DNA of 64,000 nucleotides from Salinicola corii (GTDB taxonomy: Bacteria; Pseudomonadota; Gammaproteobacteria; Pseudomonadales; Halomonadaceae): positions 124,001 through 188,000 of the forward strand of contig NZ_VTPX01000009.1 of the NCBI RefSeq assembly GCF_008298015.1. The letters run 5' to 3'. Below are positions 43,198 through 52,743 of this stretch, piece by piece. A program made the translations under genes and the position numbers. How positions within the stretch are numbered: position 1 is the stretch's first letter; every line of letters starts with the position of its first letter. Under the pieces are notes generated by a model. That model was not told the origin of the DNA. It saw only the letters and a list, made by a program, of their open reading frames with translations, and did no database searches.

Positions 43198-45411
43198 ATG
43201 CGGGTCAAGGGTAAGCGGGCGGTGTTGAGACGGACGGTGTGGGGGACTCTGGTGGTCTCCACGGGCTTGGCGACGGGCGTGCCGGTGGCCCTGGCAGCCG
43301 ATGCCGTGGTCGCGAACACCGGAGCATCGGGAACGCGTCAGGCGGGCGCGACGGACGGCGGCACCCAGACGATGGTGGTCACGGCGACGCGCTCGGGCAC
43401 CGAGCGGCAGGACTCGCCCCAGGTGATTCGCGTGATCACGCGTGAGGAACTCGCGCAGCAGCAGCGCATCACCTCGGATTCGTCGGAAATGCTCAGCAAC
43501 CTGCTGCCGGACTATTCGCCCCCGCGCCAAAAGATGAGCGGCAGTGGCGAGACGCTACGCGGGCGCGCGCCGCTGGTCATGATCGACGGCATCCCACAGT
43601 CCAATCCGCTGCGTCCGACCGGGCGCGAGCTGCACACCATCGACTTCTCGATGATCGATCACATCGAGGTCATCAAGGGGGCGAACGCCACCAATGGCCT
43701 GGGTGCGGCCGGTGGCGTCATCAACCTGATCACCAAGCGTCCCGAGCCAGGCGCGTTCAATCAGCACTTCGAGGCCGAGGTGACTACGCCGACATCGGAA
43801 TTGAACGCGGACATCACCAGCTACCGCACCAATTACGGCGTCAGTGGCAACAAGGACAACCTCGACTACCTCTTCTCGCTGAGCTATGAGGACCAGGGGC
43901 TCTACGTTGATGGCGATGGCGATCCCATCGGCGTCGACAATACCCAGGGCGATCTGATGGATTCCGACGCCTACGACGTGTTCGGCAAGGTCGCCTACTG
44001 GTTCGACGATGACCGCCGGCTGCAGTTCAGCGTCAATCACTATCGTCTCGAGGGGCAGAACAACTACGTCAGCGTTACGGGCGATCGCGCCAATGACGTG
44101 CCGACGACCTCCGAACGCGGCGATCCCGAGGGCTCCGCGCCCTACAACAGGGTGTGGACCACCGGCGTCACCTGGGACGACTACGACTTGGCCGGCATGC
44201 ACCTGAACGTGCTGGCGTTCTACCAGGATTACGAATCGCTGTTCGGGGCCACCAATTCCGGGTCGTTCCAGGATCCGAGCATTGCGCCGGTGGGCACGCT
44301 CTATGACCAGACCATGGCGGAGACGCAGAAATACGGGCTCAAGACGTCGCTGACCAAGGATGGTCTCTGGGACGACCGTATCAAGCTCACGCTCGGTTTC
44401 GATGTCATGCGCGATGATACCGAACAGTATCTGTGGGGCACGGATCGCACCTACGTGCCCAAGGTGAAATATACCGATCTGTCGCCGTTCATCCAGGTGG
44501 ATTTCAGCCCGATCGATTCGGTGACCTTCTCGGCCGGCGCGCGCTATGAATACGCCAAGCTCGATATCGACAGTTACCGGACAGTAGCCGCTAACAACGG
44601 GGTCGATGTCGAGGGCGGCTCGCCCGATTTCGAAGAGACGCTCTACAACGCCGGTGTGGTGTGGCGCCCCATCGACAACTGGAGCCTGTTCGCCAACTAT
44701 TCGGAAGGGTTTTCGATCCCCGACGTCGGCCGCGTGCTTCGTGGCATCAACACGCCGGGTCAATCTGTCGACAGTTTCGAGAATCTGCGCCCTATCGTCA
44801 CGGACAACATCGAAACCGGTGTGCGCTACGACGATGGTCGTCTGAACGCCGAATTGTCGTACTACGTTTCATCGTCCGACTTCGGCACGCGCCTGACGAC
44901 ACGGGACGACGCCTTCGTGATGCAACGCGAAGAGACCGAAATCGAAGGCATCGAAGCTTCCGTCGGCTACGAGTTCACCGACAAGCACTCGGGAAGACTG
45001 GCCTATTCCCATACCCGGGGGCGATACGACAGCGACAACAACGGCACGCTCGATTCCAGGCTCAATGGCCTAAACGTCGCCCCCGATCGTTTGATCGCGA
45101 GCTGGTCCGCTCGGTGGTCGCCGAAATGGACGTCTTTCCTTCAGGTCAACCACGCCTTCGACAAGAGCTTCGACGATAGCGCCAATGGCTGGGATACCGA
45201 CTTCGACGGTTACACGCTGGTCGATGCCGCCGTCGGTTACCAGTTGCCGGTGGGCGAACTGAACGTCGGCATCGCTAACCTGTTCGACAAGCAGTACATC
45301 ACCTACTACTCCCAGAGCGCGCTCGATAGCCCGAATGCCGGCTACATGAACGACCGTTATTTCGCGGGGCGCGGTAGAACGCTGAGCGTGGGTTACAGCG
45401 TGGACTTTTGA
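43198..45411 (+). CDS. TonB-dependent ferric-siderophore receptor (achromobactin receptor-like)
   Basis: A 737-residue outer-membrane receptor with a signal peptide (cut near VALAADAV), a TonB box (QTMVVTATRS), a plug domain (DSSEMLSNLLPDYSPPR; MIDGIPQSNPLRPTGREL; VIKGANATNGLGAAGGVIN) and a barrel ending in ...GYSVDF, the terminal phenylalanine typical of outer-membrane insertion. Gene position at the head of an achromobactin-type set fits the receptor Acr of Dickeya. It lies downstream of a Fur box and 242 bases before the biosynthetic operon, so that operon may also have its own promoter. Confidence 0.86.
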   Translation: MRVKGKRAVLRRTVWGTLVVSTGLATGVPVALAADAVVANTGASGTRQAGATDGGTQTMVVTATRSGTERQDSPQVIRVITREELAQQQRITSDSSEMLSNLLPDYSPPRQKMSGSGETLRGRAPLVMIDGIPQSNPLRPTGRELHTIDFSMIDHIEVIKGANATNGLGAAGGVINLITKRPEPGAFNQHFEAEVTTPTSELNADITSYRTNYGVSGNKDNLDYLFSLSYEDQGLYVDGDGDPIGVDNTQGDLMDSDAYDVFGKVAYWFDDDRRLQFSVNHYRLEGQNNYVSVTGDRANDVPTTSERGDPEGSAPYNRVWTTGVTWDDYDLAGMHLNVLAFYQDYESLFGATNSGSFQDPSIAPVGTLYDQTMAETQKYGLKTSLTKDGLWDDRIKLTLGFDVMRDDTEQYLWGTDRTYVPKVKYTDLSPFIQVDFSPIDSVTFSAGARYEYAKLDIDSYRTVAANNGVDVEGGSPDFEETLYNAGVVWRPIDNWSLFANYSEGFSIPDVGRVLRGINTPGQSVDSFENLRPIVTDNIETGVRYDDGRLNAELSYYVSSSDFGTRLTTRDDAFVMQREETEIEGIEASVGYEFTDKHSGRLAYSHTRGRYDSDNNGTLDSRLNGLNVAPDRLIASWSARWSPKWTSFLQVNHAFDKSFDDSANGWDTDFDGYTLVDAAVGYQLPVGELNVGIANLFDKQYITYYSQSALDSPNAGYMNDRYFAGRGRTLSVGYSVDF

Positions 45412-45653
45412 TCGTTGCCGGGTGAATCGCGCTTCGCGAGAGACTTCCTTGGCAATCTGGGATGAGGTCGTCAGCGGCCCCTCTCGAGTACATGGCGGAA
45501 TCCAAGAACAAACCGCCTTTCGACGAACCGTCAAGCGAGCCAGCGGACAGGCCCGCGGACAGACCGACAAGTCGCCTGCCGTAACAGGACCAGGCGCACT
45601 GATGTGACTAGCCGGACGAGGAATACGACTGGAAGCTACCAAGCGGAGAGTGT

Positions 45654-47399
45654 ATGAACGTTCGGCCCAATACCGGGTCTTCCAGGGCGGTCAGCGACCG
45701 CGCCTCGACCCATGCGTTGCTCAATTGTCTCATCAAGGAGTACGCCTTACCCAACGGCTGGATTGCCTATCGTTGGCCCGCAGACTCTCGGGGTCTCGGC
45801 GAGCTGCGAGGGCAGCAAGGCCAGCCGCTCGACCTGCACTGGCCGGGAGAGCATGGCTTCGACTGTTGCCTGCTCGTCGATCGACGTGCCTACCTGGGAC
45901 AGCACCGCTATCTATCCGACCCCTACGTCCGCCTGTCGGGCGTGCACGAGTGGCGGGCATGTTCGTTCCTGCAGTTGGCCGAAGTGCTGATCGCGGCCGT
46001 CGCCGCCGATGATGGTGAGGTCAACGCCGAACTGTTCGAGCAGATGCGTCAGAGCGAGCGCGGTATCGCCGAGATGCTGGCTGCCAACGCGGCAGTGCAG
46101 GATGCACCGCGCGACTATCTCGCCAGCGAGCAGCGGCTCTGGTTCGGTCATCCCACCCATCCCGCCCCCAAGGCCAGGCAGTGGCCCGACTCGATGAACT
46201 CGCGCCGATATTCGCCCGAGTTTCAGGCGCTCACCCCTCTACATCAGTTCTCTTTTCCCCGGGAGGGATTCGAGTGCCGCACGAACGGCTTGGCGACCGC
46301 TGACGTCGAGGCGGCGGTAGGGCGTCAGGGCGTCGAGGCGGACCGCGTGGTGCTCAGCATGCATCCAGTCCAGGCGGCACTCTTCAAACAGGACCCGCGA
46401 GCGACGCGGCTGCTCGCCGATGGCACCTGCCGGGATCTGGGCGAAAGTGGGTTCTCGGCGGCACCGACGGCATCGTTGCGGACCTGGTATGTGAAGGACC
46501 ATCCATACTTCATCAAGGGGTCGCTGAACGTTCGGATAACCAACTGCGTGCGCAAGAACGCCTGGTATGAGATCGAGAGCGCGCTGGTCATCGACCGACT
46601 GTTCCAGCGCTTGAAAGCCCAGCGCGACCACACGCTCGCCTCGATGCAGCTGGCTCGGGAACCCGCCAGCGTGCACTGGGCGCCGCTTTCCGGTGACGAT
46701 GAAGAGCGGCGCTGGTTCACCGAGCAGACCGGCATCGTGCTGCGCGAGAACTTCTGCGTCGACGAGGGGGAATCGCGCTGCCTGATGGCGGGTGGCCTGT
46801 TCGGGCGCGATGTCGACCTGTCGCCCTGGGTCGGCCGAGTGATCGGCGACCGGGATCCGGTGGCCTGGTTCGAGGCGTACCTCGAGGCCCTCGTCATGCC
46901 CGTCTTGTCACTCTTCTTCCGGCACGGCGTGGTGCTCGAGCCACACCTGCAGAACTGCGTGCTGATCCATGACCACGGCTGGCCCCGGGCGGTGCTGATC
47001 CGCGATTTCGAGGGCACCAAGGTGACCGCAGAGCACGGTGCTCGCTGGCTCGAGGAGGGTCTGGCGCCAAGGGTCAGAGAATCTCTCATCTACCCGCGCG
47101 CGCAGGGCTGGTGTCGAGTTGCTTACTGCCTGTTCGTCAATCATCTGGCGGAGGCGATTCTGGCACTGAGCTGGCATCGTCCGGCGCTCGGCGAGCGGCT
47201 GTGGCTAAGCGTTCACGCGCATCTCGTCAGCGTCCGCCGTCGGCTCGGTGTCAGTACGCCGGAACTCGACGCTGTCATCGCCGGTGGCGCGATTCCGTGC
47301 AAGACGAATCTGAAGGTGCGCCTGATGGGGGCCTCCGATCGTCAATCGCTCTACGTGCAGCTACCGAGCCCGTGGCGCCGGGAGGTGGCCTGTGCCTGA
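45654..47399 (+). CDS. acsD: NRPS-independent siderophore synthetase, AcsD-like
   Basis: A 581-residue IucA/IucC family (NIS) synthetase. AcsD adenylates citrate and esterifies it with L-serine, the first step of achromobactin assembly. Visible family signatures are MHPVQAALFKQDPRATRL, YVKDHPYFIKGSLNVRITN (ATP-binding, with the conserved Arg/Thr/Asn), VLRENFCVDEG and the late HLQNCVLIHDHG...VLIRDFEGT, which holds the HxQN motif and Arg-Asp. ATG at 45654 follows GGAGAG. Its stop overlaps the next gene by 8 bases. The symbol rests on gene order and family. Confidence 0.82.
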   Translation: MNVRPNTGSSRAVSDRASTHALLNCLIKEYALPNGWIAYRWPADSRGLGELRGQQGQPLDLHWPGEHGFDCCLLVDRRAYLGQHRYLSDPYVRLSGVHEWRACSFLQLAEVLIAAVAADDGEVNAELFEQMRQSERGIAEMLAANAAVQDAPRDYLASEQRLWFGHPTHPAPKARQWPDSMNSRRYSPEFQALTPLHQFSFPREGFECRTNGLATADVEAAVGRQGVEADRVVLSMHPVQAALFKQDPRATRLLADGTCRDLGESGFSAAPTASLRTWYVKDHPYFIKGSLNVRITNCVRKNAWYEIESALVIDRLFQRLKAQRDHTLASMQLAREPASVHWAPLSGDDEERRWFTEQTGIVLRENFCVDEGESRCLMAGGLFGRDVDLSPWVGRVIGDRDPVAWFEAYLEALVMPVLSLFFRHGVVLEPHLQNCVLIHDHGWPRAVLIRDFEGTKVTAEHGARWLEEGLAPRVRESLIYPRAQGWCRVAYCLFVNHLAEAILALSWHRPALGERLWLSVHAHLVSVRRRLGVSTPELDAVIAGGAIPCKTNLKVRLMGASDRQSLYVQLPSPWRREVACA

Positions 47400-48672
47400 G
47401 TTATCCGATTCCGTCCGACAAGCGATTCTCGATCGGCGGGAAAGCCTGGGCGAACCGATGGCGGCGTTCTTCTATGACCTCGCGGCGCTGGCCGCCCACG
47501 CCGAGACGGTCAAGCGCGCGCTGCCGGTCGGCGTCGAGCTCTTCTACGCGATCAAGGCCAACAGCGAGCCGGCGATTCTCGACACCCTCGCCCCCATCGT
47601 CGACGGCTTCGAGCTCTCATCGGGGGGCGAGCTAGAGCGCGCCGCCGAGTGCCGCCAGCGCCTGCCTTGGGTACTCTCCGGCCCCGGCAAGCTCGATACG
47701 GACCTGCGCCGGGCGCTTGAACTCGGCGTGGAGGCGATCCACGTGGAGAGCCTGGGAGAGATCGAACGTCTCGCGCATATCGCCGATCGACTCGGGCGCG
47801 ATCAGAGCGTCTTCCTGCGCGTCAATCCCGAGCTGCCGGAAGCGTTCTCCACGCGGCTCAACATGGCGGGTAGCGCGACACCGTTCGGCTTGGACGAGAC
47901 CGATCTGCCCTCGGCCATTGCGCTCGTGGCGGCCTCGACGCATCTACACCTTCACGGGTTTCACGTGCACGCCATGTCGCATCAGAAAAGCGTCGAGCGA
48001 CACTGCGCGCTGATGGATCTGTTGCTGGAGAAGTGGGAGCAGTGGTGCGCGCTGCTGGGCCCCGACACCCGTCCGACGCACCTCAACGTCGGCGGGGGGA
48101 TCGGCGTCGACTATCTCACCGACACCCGCTTCAACTGGCCGGCACTGTGTGCCCATCTCGAGACGCGGCTGGCGAGCCTCGAGTCGCCGCCGCGCGTGCG
48201 ATTCGAGATCGGGCGCTATCTCAGCGCGTTCTGCGGCTTCTACGCGGTCGAAGTGCTGGATCGCAAGACCAGCCATGGCGAGCACTTTCTGATCTGCCGG
48301 GGCGGCACGCACCATTTTCGTTTGCCGGCGGCCCAGGGTCATGACCACCCGGTCATTCATCTGCCGCGTCATCGCGACTCGGCAAATGGCGATCCCCAGC
48401 GCTTCAACGTGGTCGGCCAGTTGTGCACGCCGAAAGACGTCTTCAGTCGCGCGTGCTGGCTGCGGGACATCGAGGTCGGCGATCTGCTGGTACTGCCGCT
48501 GGCGGGGGCCTATGGCTACAACATCTCCCATGCGGATTTTCTGTGTCATCCGCGCCCGCCGCTTTTCTTTCTGTCCAACGCGCCCGAGGCCGCGCCGGAT
48601 GTCGGTCTTTCCAAGAAGCCCGGGGTCGCGCCGGGTCTCAAGACGACATCCGGGGTGCCGGAGACTCCATGA
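47392..48672 (+). CDS. acsE: PLP-dependent decarboxylase, AcsE-like
   Basis: A 426-residue fold-type III decarboxylase (diaminopimelate/ornithine decarboxylase superfamily). K55 in FYAIKANSEP binds PLP, GFHVHAMSHQ contains the stacking region, LNVGGGIGVDY binds the phosphate, and EIGRYLSAFCGFYA and CTPKDVFSR complete the dimeric active site. In achromobactin assembly AcsE decarboxylates the citryl-serine intermediate to the ethanolamine ester; SbnH does the analogous step in staphyloferrin B. GTG start at 47392 overlaps acsD, and the stop overlaps the exporter start as ATGA, so translation is coupled. Confidence 0.82.
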   Translation: MPELSDSVRQAILDRRESLGEPMAAFFYDLAALAAHAETVKRALPVGVELFYAIKANSEPAILDTLAPIVDGFELSSGGELERAAECRQRLPWVLSGPGKLDTDLRRALELGVEAIHVESLGEIERLAHIADRLGRDQSVFLRVNPELPEAFSTRLNMAGSATPFGLDETDLPSAIALVAASTHLHLHGFHVHAMSHQKSVERHCALMDLLLEKWEQWCALLGPDTRPTHLNVGGGIGVDYLTDTRFNWPALCAHLETRLASLESPPRVRFEIGRYLSAFCGFYAVEVLDRKTSHGEHFLICRGGTHHFRLPAAQGHDHPVIHLPRHRDSANGDPQRFNVVGQLCTPKDVFSRACWLRDIEVGDLLVLPLAGAYGYNISHADFLCHPRPPLFFLSNAPEAAPDVGLSKKPGVAPGLKTTSGVPETP

Positions 48673-50048
48673 TCACCCCGGTATCACGAGTGATGAGCGT
48701 GGTGCTGCTGGGAGCGGGACTGGTCAGCCTGAGCAACAGCATGCTCAACCCGGCACTGCCGGCTTTCATGCGCGCTTTCGAGATCGGGGCGGGTCGGGCC
48801 GGTGGCGTGGTGTCAGTGTTCATGGTCGCAATGGTGGTGGCGATGCCGCTCACCGGCTATCTCGGCCAGCGCTTCGGGGCCCGGCGGCTCTACCTGGGCG
48901 GCATCCTGCTGTTCTGTCTCGGCTCGGCGGTGGGGGCGCTGGCGGCCAGTTTCGTCGGCGTGCTGGCTGCGCGGGCGCTGCAGGGGGCCGCCAGCGGTCT
49001 GGTGATCCCGCTGTCGTTGCCGCTGCTGTTCAGCGTGGTGCCTCGGGAACGCCGTGGCCGGATTTCCGGCACCTGGGCCGGCGTCGTCATGCTGGTGCCC
49101 GCGGTCGGCCCGTTGTGCGGTGCGCTGGTACTTCAGTCTCTCGACTGGCGCTGGCTCTTCGCGCTGAATCTGCCACTTGGCGCTCTCGCCTGGGGCTTGG
49201 CGGCGATCTGCCTGCCCGACGCTCCGAAGGCCGCCCCGAGGCGTGCGTTCGATGGTGTGGGATATGCGGGCATCGCCGGCGCGGTGGTGCTGGCCATGGC
49301 GGCGGGCGAAGCCTTCGCGCATGGCTGGCTACGAGTCGCCTCCCTGGGACTGATGCTGGCTCTGGTCGCGGGCTGGGCATTCGTGCGCTGGGAGCGGCGG
49401 CACCCCGAGCCGTTGCTCGATCTTTCCATACTGACGCGGCGTGACTACCGCCTCGGCGTGATCATCAGCGTGCTGCAGTCGATCAACATGTTCGGTTGCC
49501 TGGTGCTGGTGCCGCTGTGGGTCCAGGTGGTGATGGGGCAGAGCCCGCTGTGGACGGGCGTGGCGCTACTCTGCACTGCCCTATGCGCCGCCGCCGGTGG
49601 TCGGCTCGGCGGTATCTGGCTCGACCGCCGTGGACCGTTCCCGATGATCCCGGTGGGGCTCGCGCTGAGCGCCGTCGCCACGCTGGCCCTGGGTCAGGTG
49701 GTCGGTGAGCTTTCGATCGTCGCGTTCTGCGCGCTGATGGCGCTGCGCGGCCTGGGCATCGGTTTCTCCTACCTGCCGGCCACGACGATCGCCCTTGGCG
49801 CGCTGCCTGATGACATCACCACACAGGGTGCCGCCGTCAACAACATGGCGCGTCGAGTCAGCGCGTCGCTGGCGATCGTGGCCGTCTCGTTCGCCATCGA
49901 TGCCATGCCCGAACGGCACCTGCCGCTCGATCACACGCTATCGATTCTATTTCTTGTCGTCGGGCTTTCGTCGCTCGCTGCACTGCCGTTCGCCTGGCGG
50001 CTGAGGGCGTGCACGAGCGAGCCCGACCCCTCGAGGAGGATGTCATGA
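48669..50048 (+). CDS. MFS transporter, probable siderophore exporter (YhcA-like)
   Basis: A 459-residue major facilitator with about 12-14 hydrophobic segments of the drug:H+ antiporter type. Motifs are GYLGQRFGARRLYLGG (MFS motif A), a region GTWAGVVMLVPAVGPLCGALV (motif C, DHA2-like) and RRAFDGVGYAGI. It sits between acsE and acsC exactly as YhcA does in the achromobactin locus, so it probably exports the finished siderophore. ATG at 48669 overlaps the acsE stop, and its own stop overlaps the acsC start (ATGA), showing it is part of the same unit. Confidence 0.82.
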   Translation: MITPVSRVMSVVLLGAGLVSLSNSMLNPALPAFMRAFEIGAGRAGGVVSVFMVAMVVAMPLTGYLGQRFGARRLYLGGILLFCLGSAVGALAASFVGVLAARALQGAASGLVIPLSLPLLFSVVPRERRGRISGTWAGVVMLVPAVGPLCGALVLQSLDWRWLFALNLPLGALAWGLAAICLPDAPKAAPRRAFDGVGYAGIAGAVVLAMAAGEAFAHGWLRVASLGLMLALVAGWAFVRWERRHPEPLLDLSILTRRDYRLGVIISVLQSINMFGCLVLVPLWVQVVMGQSPLWTGVALLCTALCAAAGGRLGGIWLDRRGPFPMIPVGLALSAVATLALGQVVGELSIVAFCALMALRGLGIGFSYLPATTIALGALPDDITTQGAAVNNMARRVSASLAIVAVSFAIDAMPERHLPLDHTLSILFLVVGLSSLAALPFAWRLRACTSEPDPSRRMS

Positions 50049-51961
50049 CTTCGTCTCTTGCCGGGCGCTCCGCGCTCGACGGGCAACGACCCGAACCGCA
50101 CCCGCACCGGCCTGATGAAGCCCAGAGTGGTGATTGGCTGGAGGACCCGGTGGGCTGGCGTCACTATCCGCGTATCGCGCGCCGGGTGACGGGGCAACTG
50201 CTGCAGACGCTGCTCTACGAGGACGTGTTCGCGTGGCGGGCCTTCGCCCGTGAGGACGCCGATGGCGCCACTCACGATATTCACGTCACGCTCGATGAAG
50301 GTCTGCGCTACCGGGCCCGCGGTTGGTGTTTCCACGGCTTCTCGCTGATTCGTCTCGACTTCGCGTCGCTGCGCCGTTGCGAGAGCGCGGCGAGCCACCC
50401 CGAAGACGGCGCGACGAGCGTGCTGTCATTGTCGCAACTGCTTGCCGATCTGCAGACGCGAGTGGGGGCCGACGTGAGCCTCGAGCGTCTGACGCGGGAG
50501 CTCGAGCAGACCCTGCTCCACGATCTGCAGTCGGCCATCGCCCACACCTTTCACCCGTCACCGACCAAGCTGGCGGCGGATGCGCTCGAGCGCTATTTCA
50601 TCGACGCGCACAGCTACCACCCGTGCTACAAGTCGCGCCTGGGCTTCTCGCTGGCGGACAACGCCCGCTACGGACCGGAGTTCGGCCATTCGTTCGCTGT
50701 GGTGTGGCTCGCGGTGCCGCGCGCGCTGAGCGTCGCCGTGAGCATCGACGAAGACGCGGTGGATGCGTTTCTCGCCGCTCAGGCCGGCAGTGAGGTCGTG
50801 GCCCGCTTCGATGCCTGGCTGGCGGGGCAAGGCCGGTCCGCCGATACGATGCGGTTGCTGCCGGTGCACCCCTGGCAGTGGCGGCATGCCGTCATGCGGG
50901 CGTTGCACGCCGAGATCGCCGACGGGCAGGTCGCCATGCTCGGGCAAGGCGAGCGGCGCTACACGCCGCAGCAGTCGATTCGCACACTGGCGCCCGTCGA
51001 TGGTCGCGCGCCCTATCTGAAGCTGGCGATGAATCTGACCAACACTTCCAGCACGCGGCTGCTGGCTCGCCATACGGTCGTCAACGGGCCGATCGTCACG
51101 CGCTGGCTGAAGACGCTCATCGCCTCGGATCCCAAGGCCCGGGAGCGGGGCTTCGTGCTGCTGGGCGAAAACGTCGGCGTCAGCCTCGACGAGCGCGCCT
51201 TTCCCGAGCGCCAGTATGCCCGCGTCTATGGTATGACGGGGGCGCTGTGGCGGGAAAACGTCGCCCAGTACTTGCATGCCGGGGAACGCGCGGTGCCGTT
51301 CAACGGCTTGACGCAGTTGACGCGGGACGAAGCGGGTGAACCCGCGCGACCCTTCATCGATCCGTGGGTTCGGCGCCACGGTCTCGAGGCGTGGGCTAAG
51401 CAGGTGATCGAGGTCGCCAGCGCGCCGCTTTTGCATCTGCTCTATGCCGAAGGCATCGCGCTCGAGTCCCACGGCCAGAATATCGTGCTGATCCACCGCG
51501 ATGGCTGGCCCGGACGCGTGGCGCTCAAGGACGTCCACGACGGCGTGCGCTACAGCCGTGCGCACCTGGCTCACCCCGAGTGCGAGCCGGCCCTGGAGCC
51601 CGTGCCGCCACGTCACGCCGCGCTCAACCGCAACTCGTTTCTGCTCACCGACGACCCGGCGGCGGTGCGCGACTACGTCTGCGACGCGTTCTACTTCATC
51701 GCGCTGGCCGATCTGGCGGTTTTCCTGTGGCGTCACTACGGGCTCGCCGAGTCCCGCTTCTGGCAGTTCGCCGGCGAGACCGTGCTGGCCTATCAGCAAG
51801 CCCATCCCGAGCATGCCGCGCGCTTCGATATCTTCGACGTCTTCAGCCCGCAGTGGAAGGTCGAGGCGCTGACGCGACGTCGACTGTTCGGGGACGACGT
51901 GCCGCAGGTCAAACAGGTGCCCAATCCGCTGGCGTCGTGGCGCGCCGGGGAGTATGAGTGA
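50045..51961 (+). CDS. acsC: NRPS-independent siderophore synthetase, AcsC-like
   Basis: A 638-residue IucA/IucC family synthetase. Signatures are HSYHPCYKSRLGFSLADN with the conserved HPxxKxRxG, LLPVHPWQWRH, QQSIRTLAPVDGRAPYLKLA, and ALESHGQNIVLIHRDGWPG...LKDVHDG with HxQN. The HPxxK motif marks the class that uses carboxylate substrates other than free citrate prochiral groups. In achromobactin assembly the AcsA and AcsC enzymes add diaminobutyrate and 2-oxoglutarate-derived units. ATG at 50045 is preceded by a perfect GAGGAGG. It overlaps both neighbours. Confidence 0.82.
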   Translation: MTSSLAGRSALDGQRPEPHPHRPDEAQSGDWLEDPVGWRHYPRIARRVTGQLLQTLLYEDVFAWRAFAREDADGATHDIHVTLDEGLRYRARGWCFHGFSLIRLDFASLRRCESAASHPEDGATSVLSLSQLLADLQTRVGADVSLERLTRELEQTLLHDLQSAIAHTFHPSPTKLAADALERYFIDAHSYHPCYKSRLGFSLADNARYGPEFGHSFAVVWLAVPRALSVAVSIDEDAVDAFLAAQAGSEVVARFDAWLAGQGRSADTMRLLPVHPWQWRHAVMRALHAEIADGQVAMLGQGERRYTPQQSIRTLAPVDGRAPYLKLAMNLTNTSSTRLLARHTVVNGPIVTRWLKTLIASDPKARERGFVLLGENVGVSLDERAFPERQYARVYGMTGALWRENVAQYLHAGERAVPFNGLTQLTRDEAGEPARPFIDPWVRRHGLEAWAKQVIEVASAPLLHLLYAEGIALESHGQNIVLIHRDGWPGRVALKDVHDGVRYSRAHLAHPECEPALEPVPPRHAALNRNSFLLTDDPAAVRDYVCDAFYFIALADLAVFLWRHYGLAESRFWQFAGETVLAYQQAHPEHAARFDIFDVFSPQWKVEALTRRRLFGDDVPQVKQVPNPLASWRAGEYE

Positions 51962-52743
51962 TGGCCCGCATCAATCGATTGAAACGAGCGTTGTCGGCGG
52001 ACCATGAGGTGTATGGCCTGCTGGCGTCGATGCCGACCCCGGCGTCGATCGAGCTGATCGGCGAGGCGGGTTTCGACTTCGTGGTGATCGATACCGAACA
52101 CGTGTTGATCAACCCGGAGACGATCGAAAACATGATCCGCACCGCCGAGCGCTACGACATCACGCCGCTGGTGCGTGTGCCGGATGCCGATCCCAAGCGC
52201 ATCCTGCGTCTGCTCGATGGTGGCGCGCAGGGCATCGTGTTGCCCCAGGTGGAAAGTGCGATGACGCTGCGTGCCGCGATTCGCGCCAGCCGTTATGCCC
52301 CCGAGGGCGAGCGCAGTCTCAACGCCGGCCGTCCCGGGGCGTTTGGCCGTCATGCGCTCGCCGACTACGTCACCCAGGTCAACGCCGAGATCATGGTCGT
52401 GGCGATGATCGAGAGTGCCGCTGGCGTGGAGAACATCGACGAGATCGTGGCGGTGAATGGGCTCGACCTGATTCTCGAGGGCGCGGCGGATCTCTCGCAG
52501 TCCCTCGGCGTGAGCTGGCAGACCGATCACCCCAAGGTTCGCGCAGCGCTCGAGCGCACCGCCGATGCCTGCCGCGCGCACGACATTCCCTACTGCGCCT
52601 TTCTGCGTCAGGGCGGGCTACGTGCCTGCTGGCAGGCGCGGGGTGTCAACGCCTTCATGCTCGGCGACGAGCGCGGTATCGCTTTCCGAGCGCTTCAGAG
52701 CGCGCTTAACAACGTCAAGCAGGAAACGGAGTCCCTTTCATGA
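51961..52743 (+). CDS. acsB: HpcH/HpaI aldolase-family protein, AcsB/SbnG-like
   Basis: A 260-residue class II aldolase-fold TIM barrel. Features are FDFVVIDTEHVLINPE, PLVRVPDADPKRILRLLDGGAQGIVLPQVE, AMIESAAGVENIDEI with the metal-ligand Glu, and LEGAADLSQSLG with the Asp. In staphyloferrin B loci the homologue SbnG condenses oxaloacetate and acetyl-CoA to citrate, giving a dedicated citrate supply; AcsB holds the same place in the achromobactin locus. ATG at 51961 overlaps the acsC stop (TGATG); an upstream GTG at 51958 is possible. Its stop overlaps acsA by 4 bases. Confidence 0.8.
   Translation: MARINRLKRALSADHEVYGLLASMPTPASIELIGEAGFDFVVIDTEHVLINPETIENMIRTAERYDITPLVRVPDADPKRILRLLDGGAQGIVLPQVESAMTLRAAIRASRYAPEGERSLNAGRPGAFGRHALADYVTQVNAEIMVVAMIESAAGVENIDEIVAVNGLDLILEGAADLSQSLGVSWQTDHPKVRAALERTADACRAHDIPYCAFLRQGGLRACWQARGVNAFMLGDERGIAFRALQSALNNVKQETESLS

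Noticed and set aside
51958-51963. GTG at 51958 as the acsB start
   Set aside because: The ATG at 51961 gives the normal family start, has GGGGAG at suitable spacing and forms the usual TGATG overlap with acsC.
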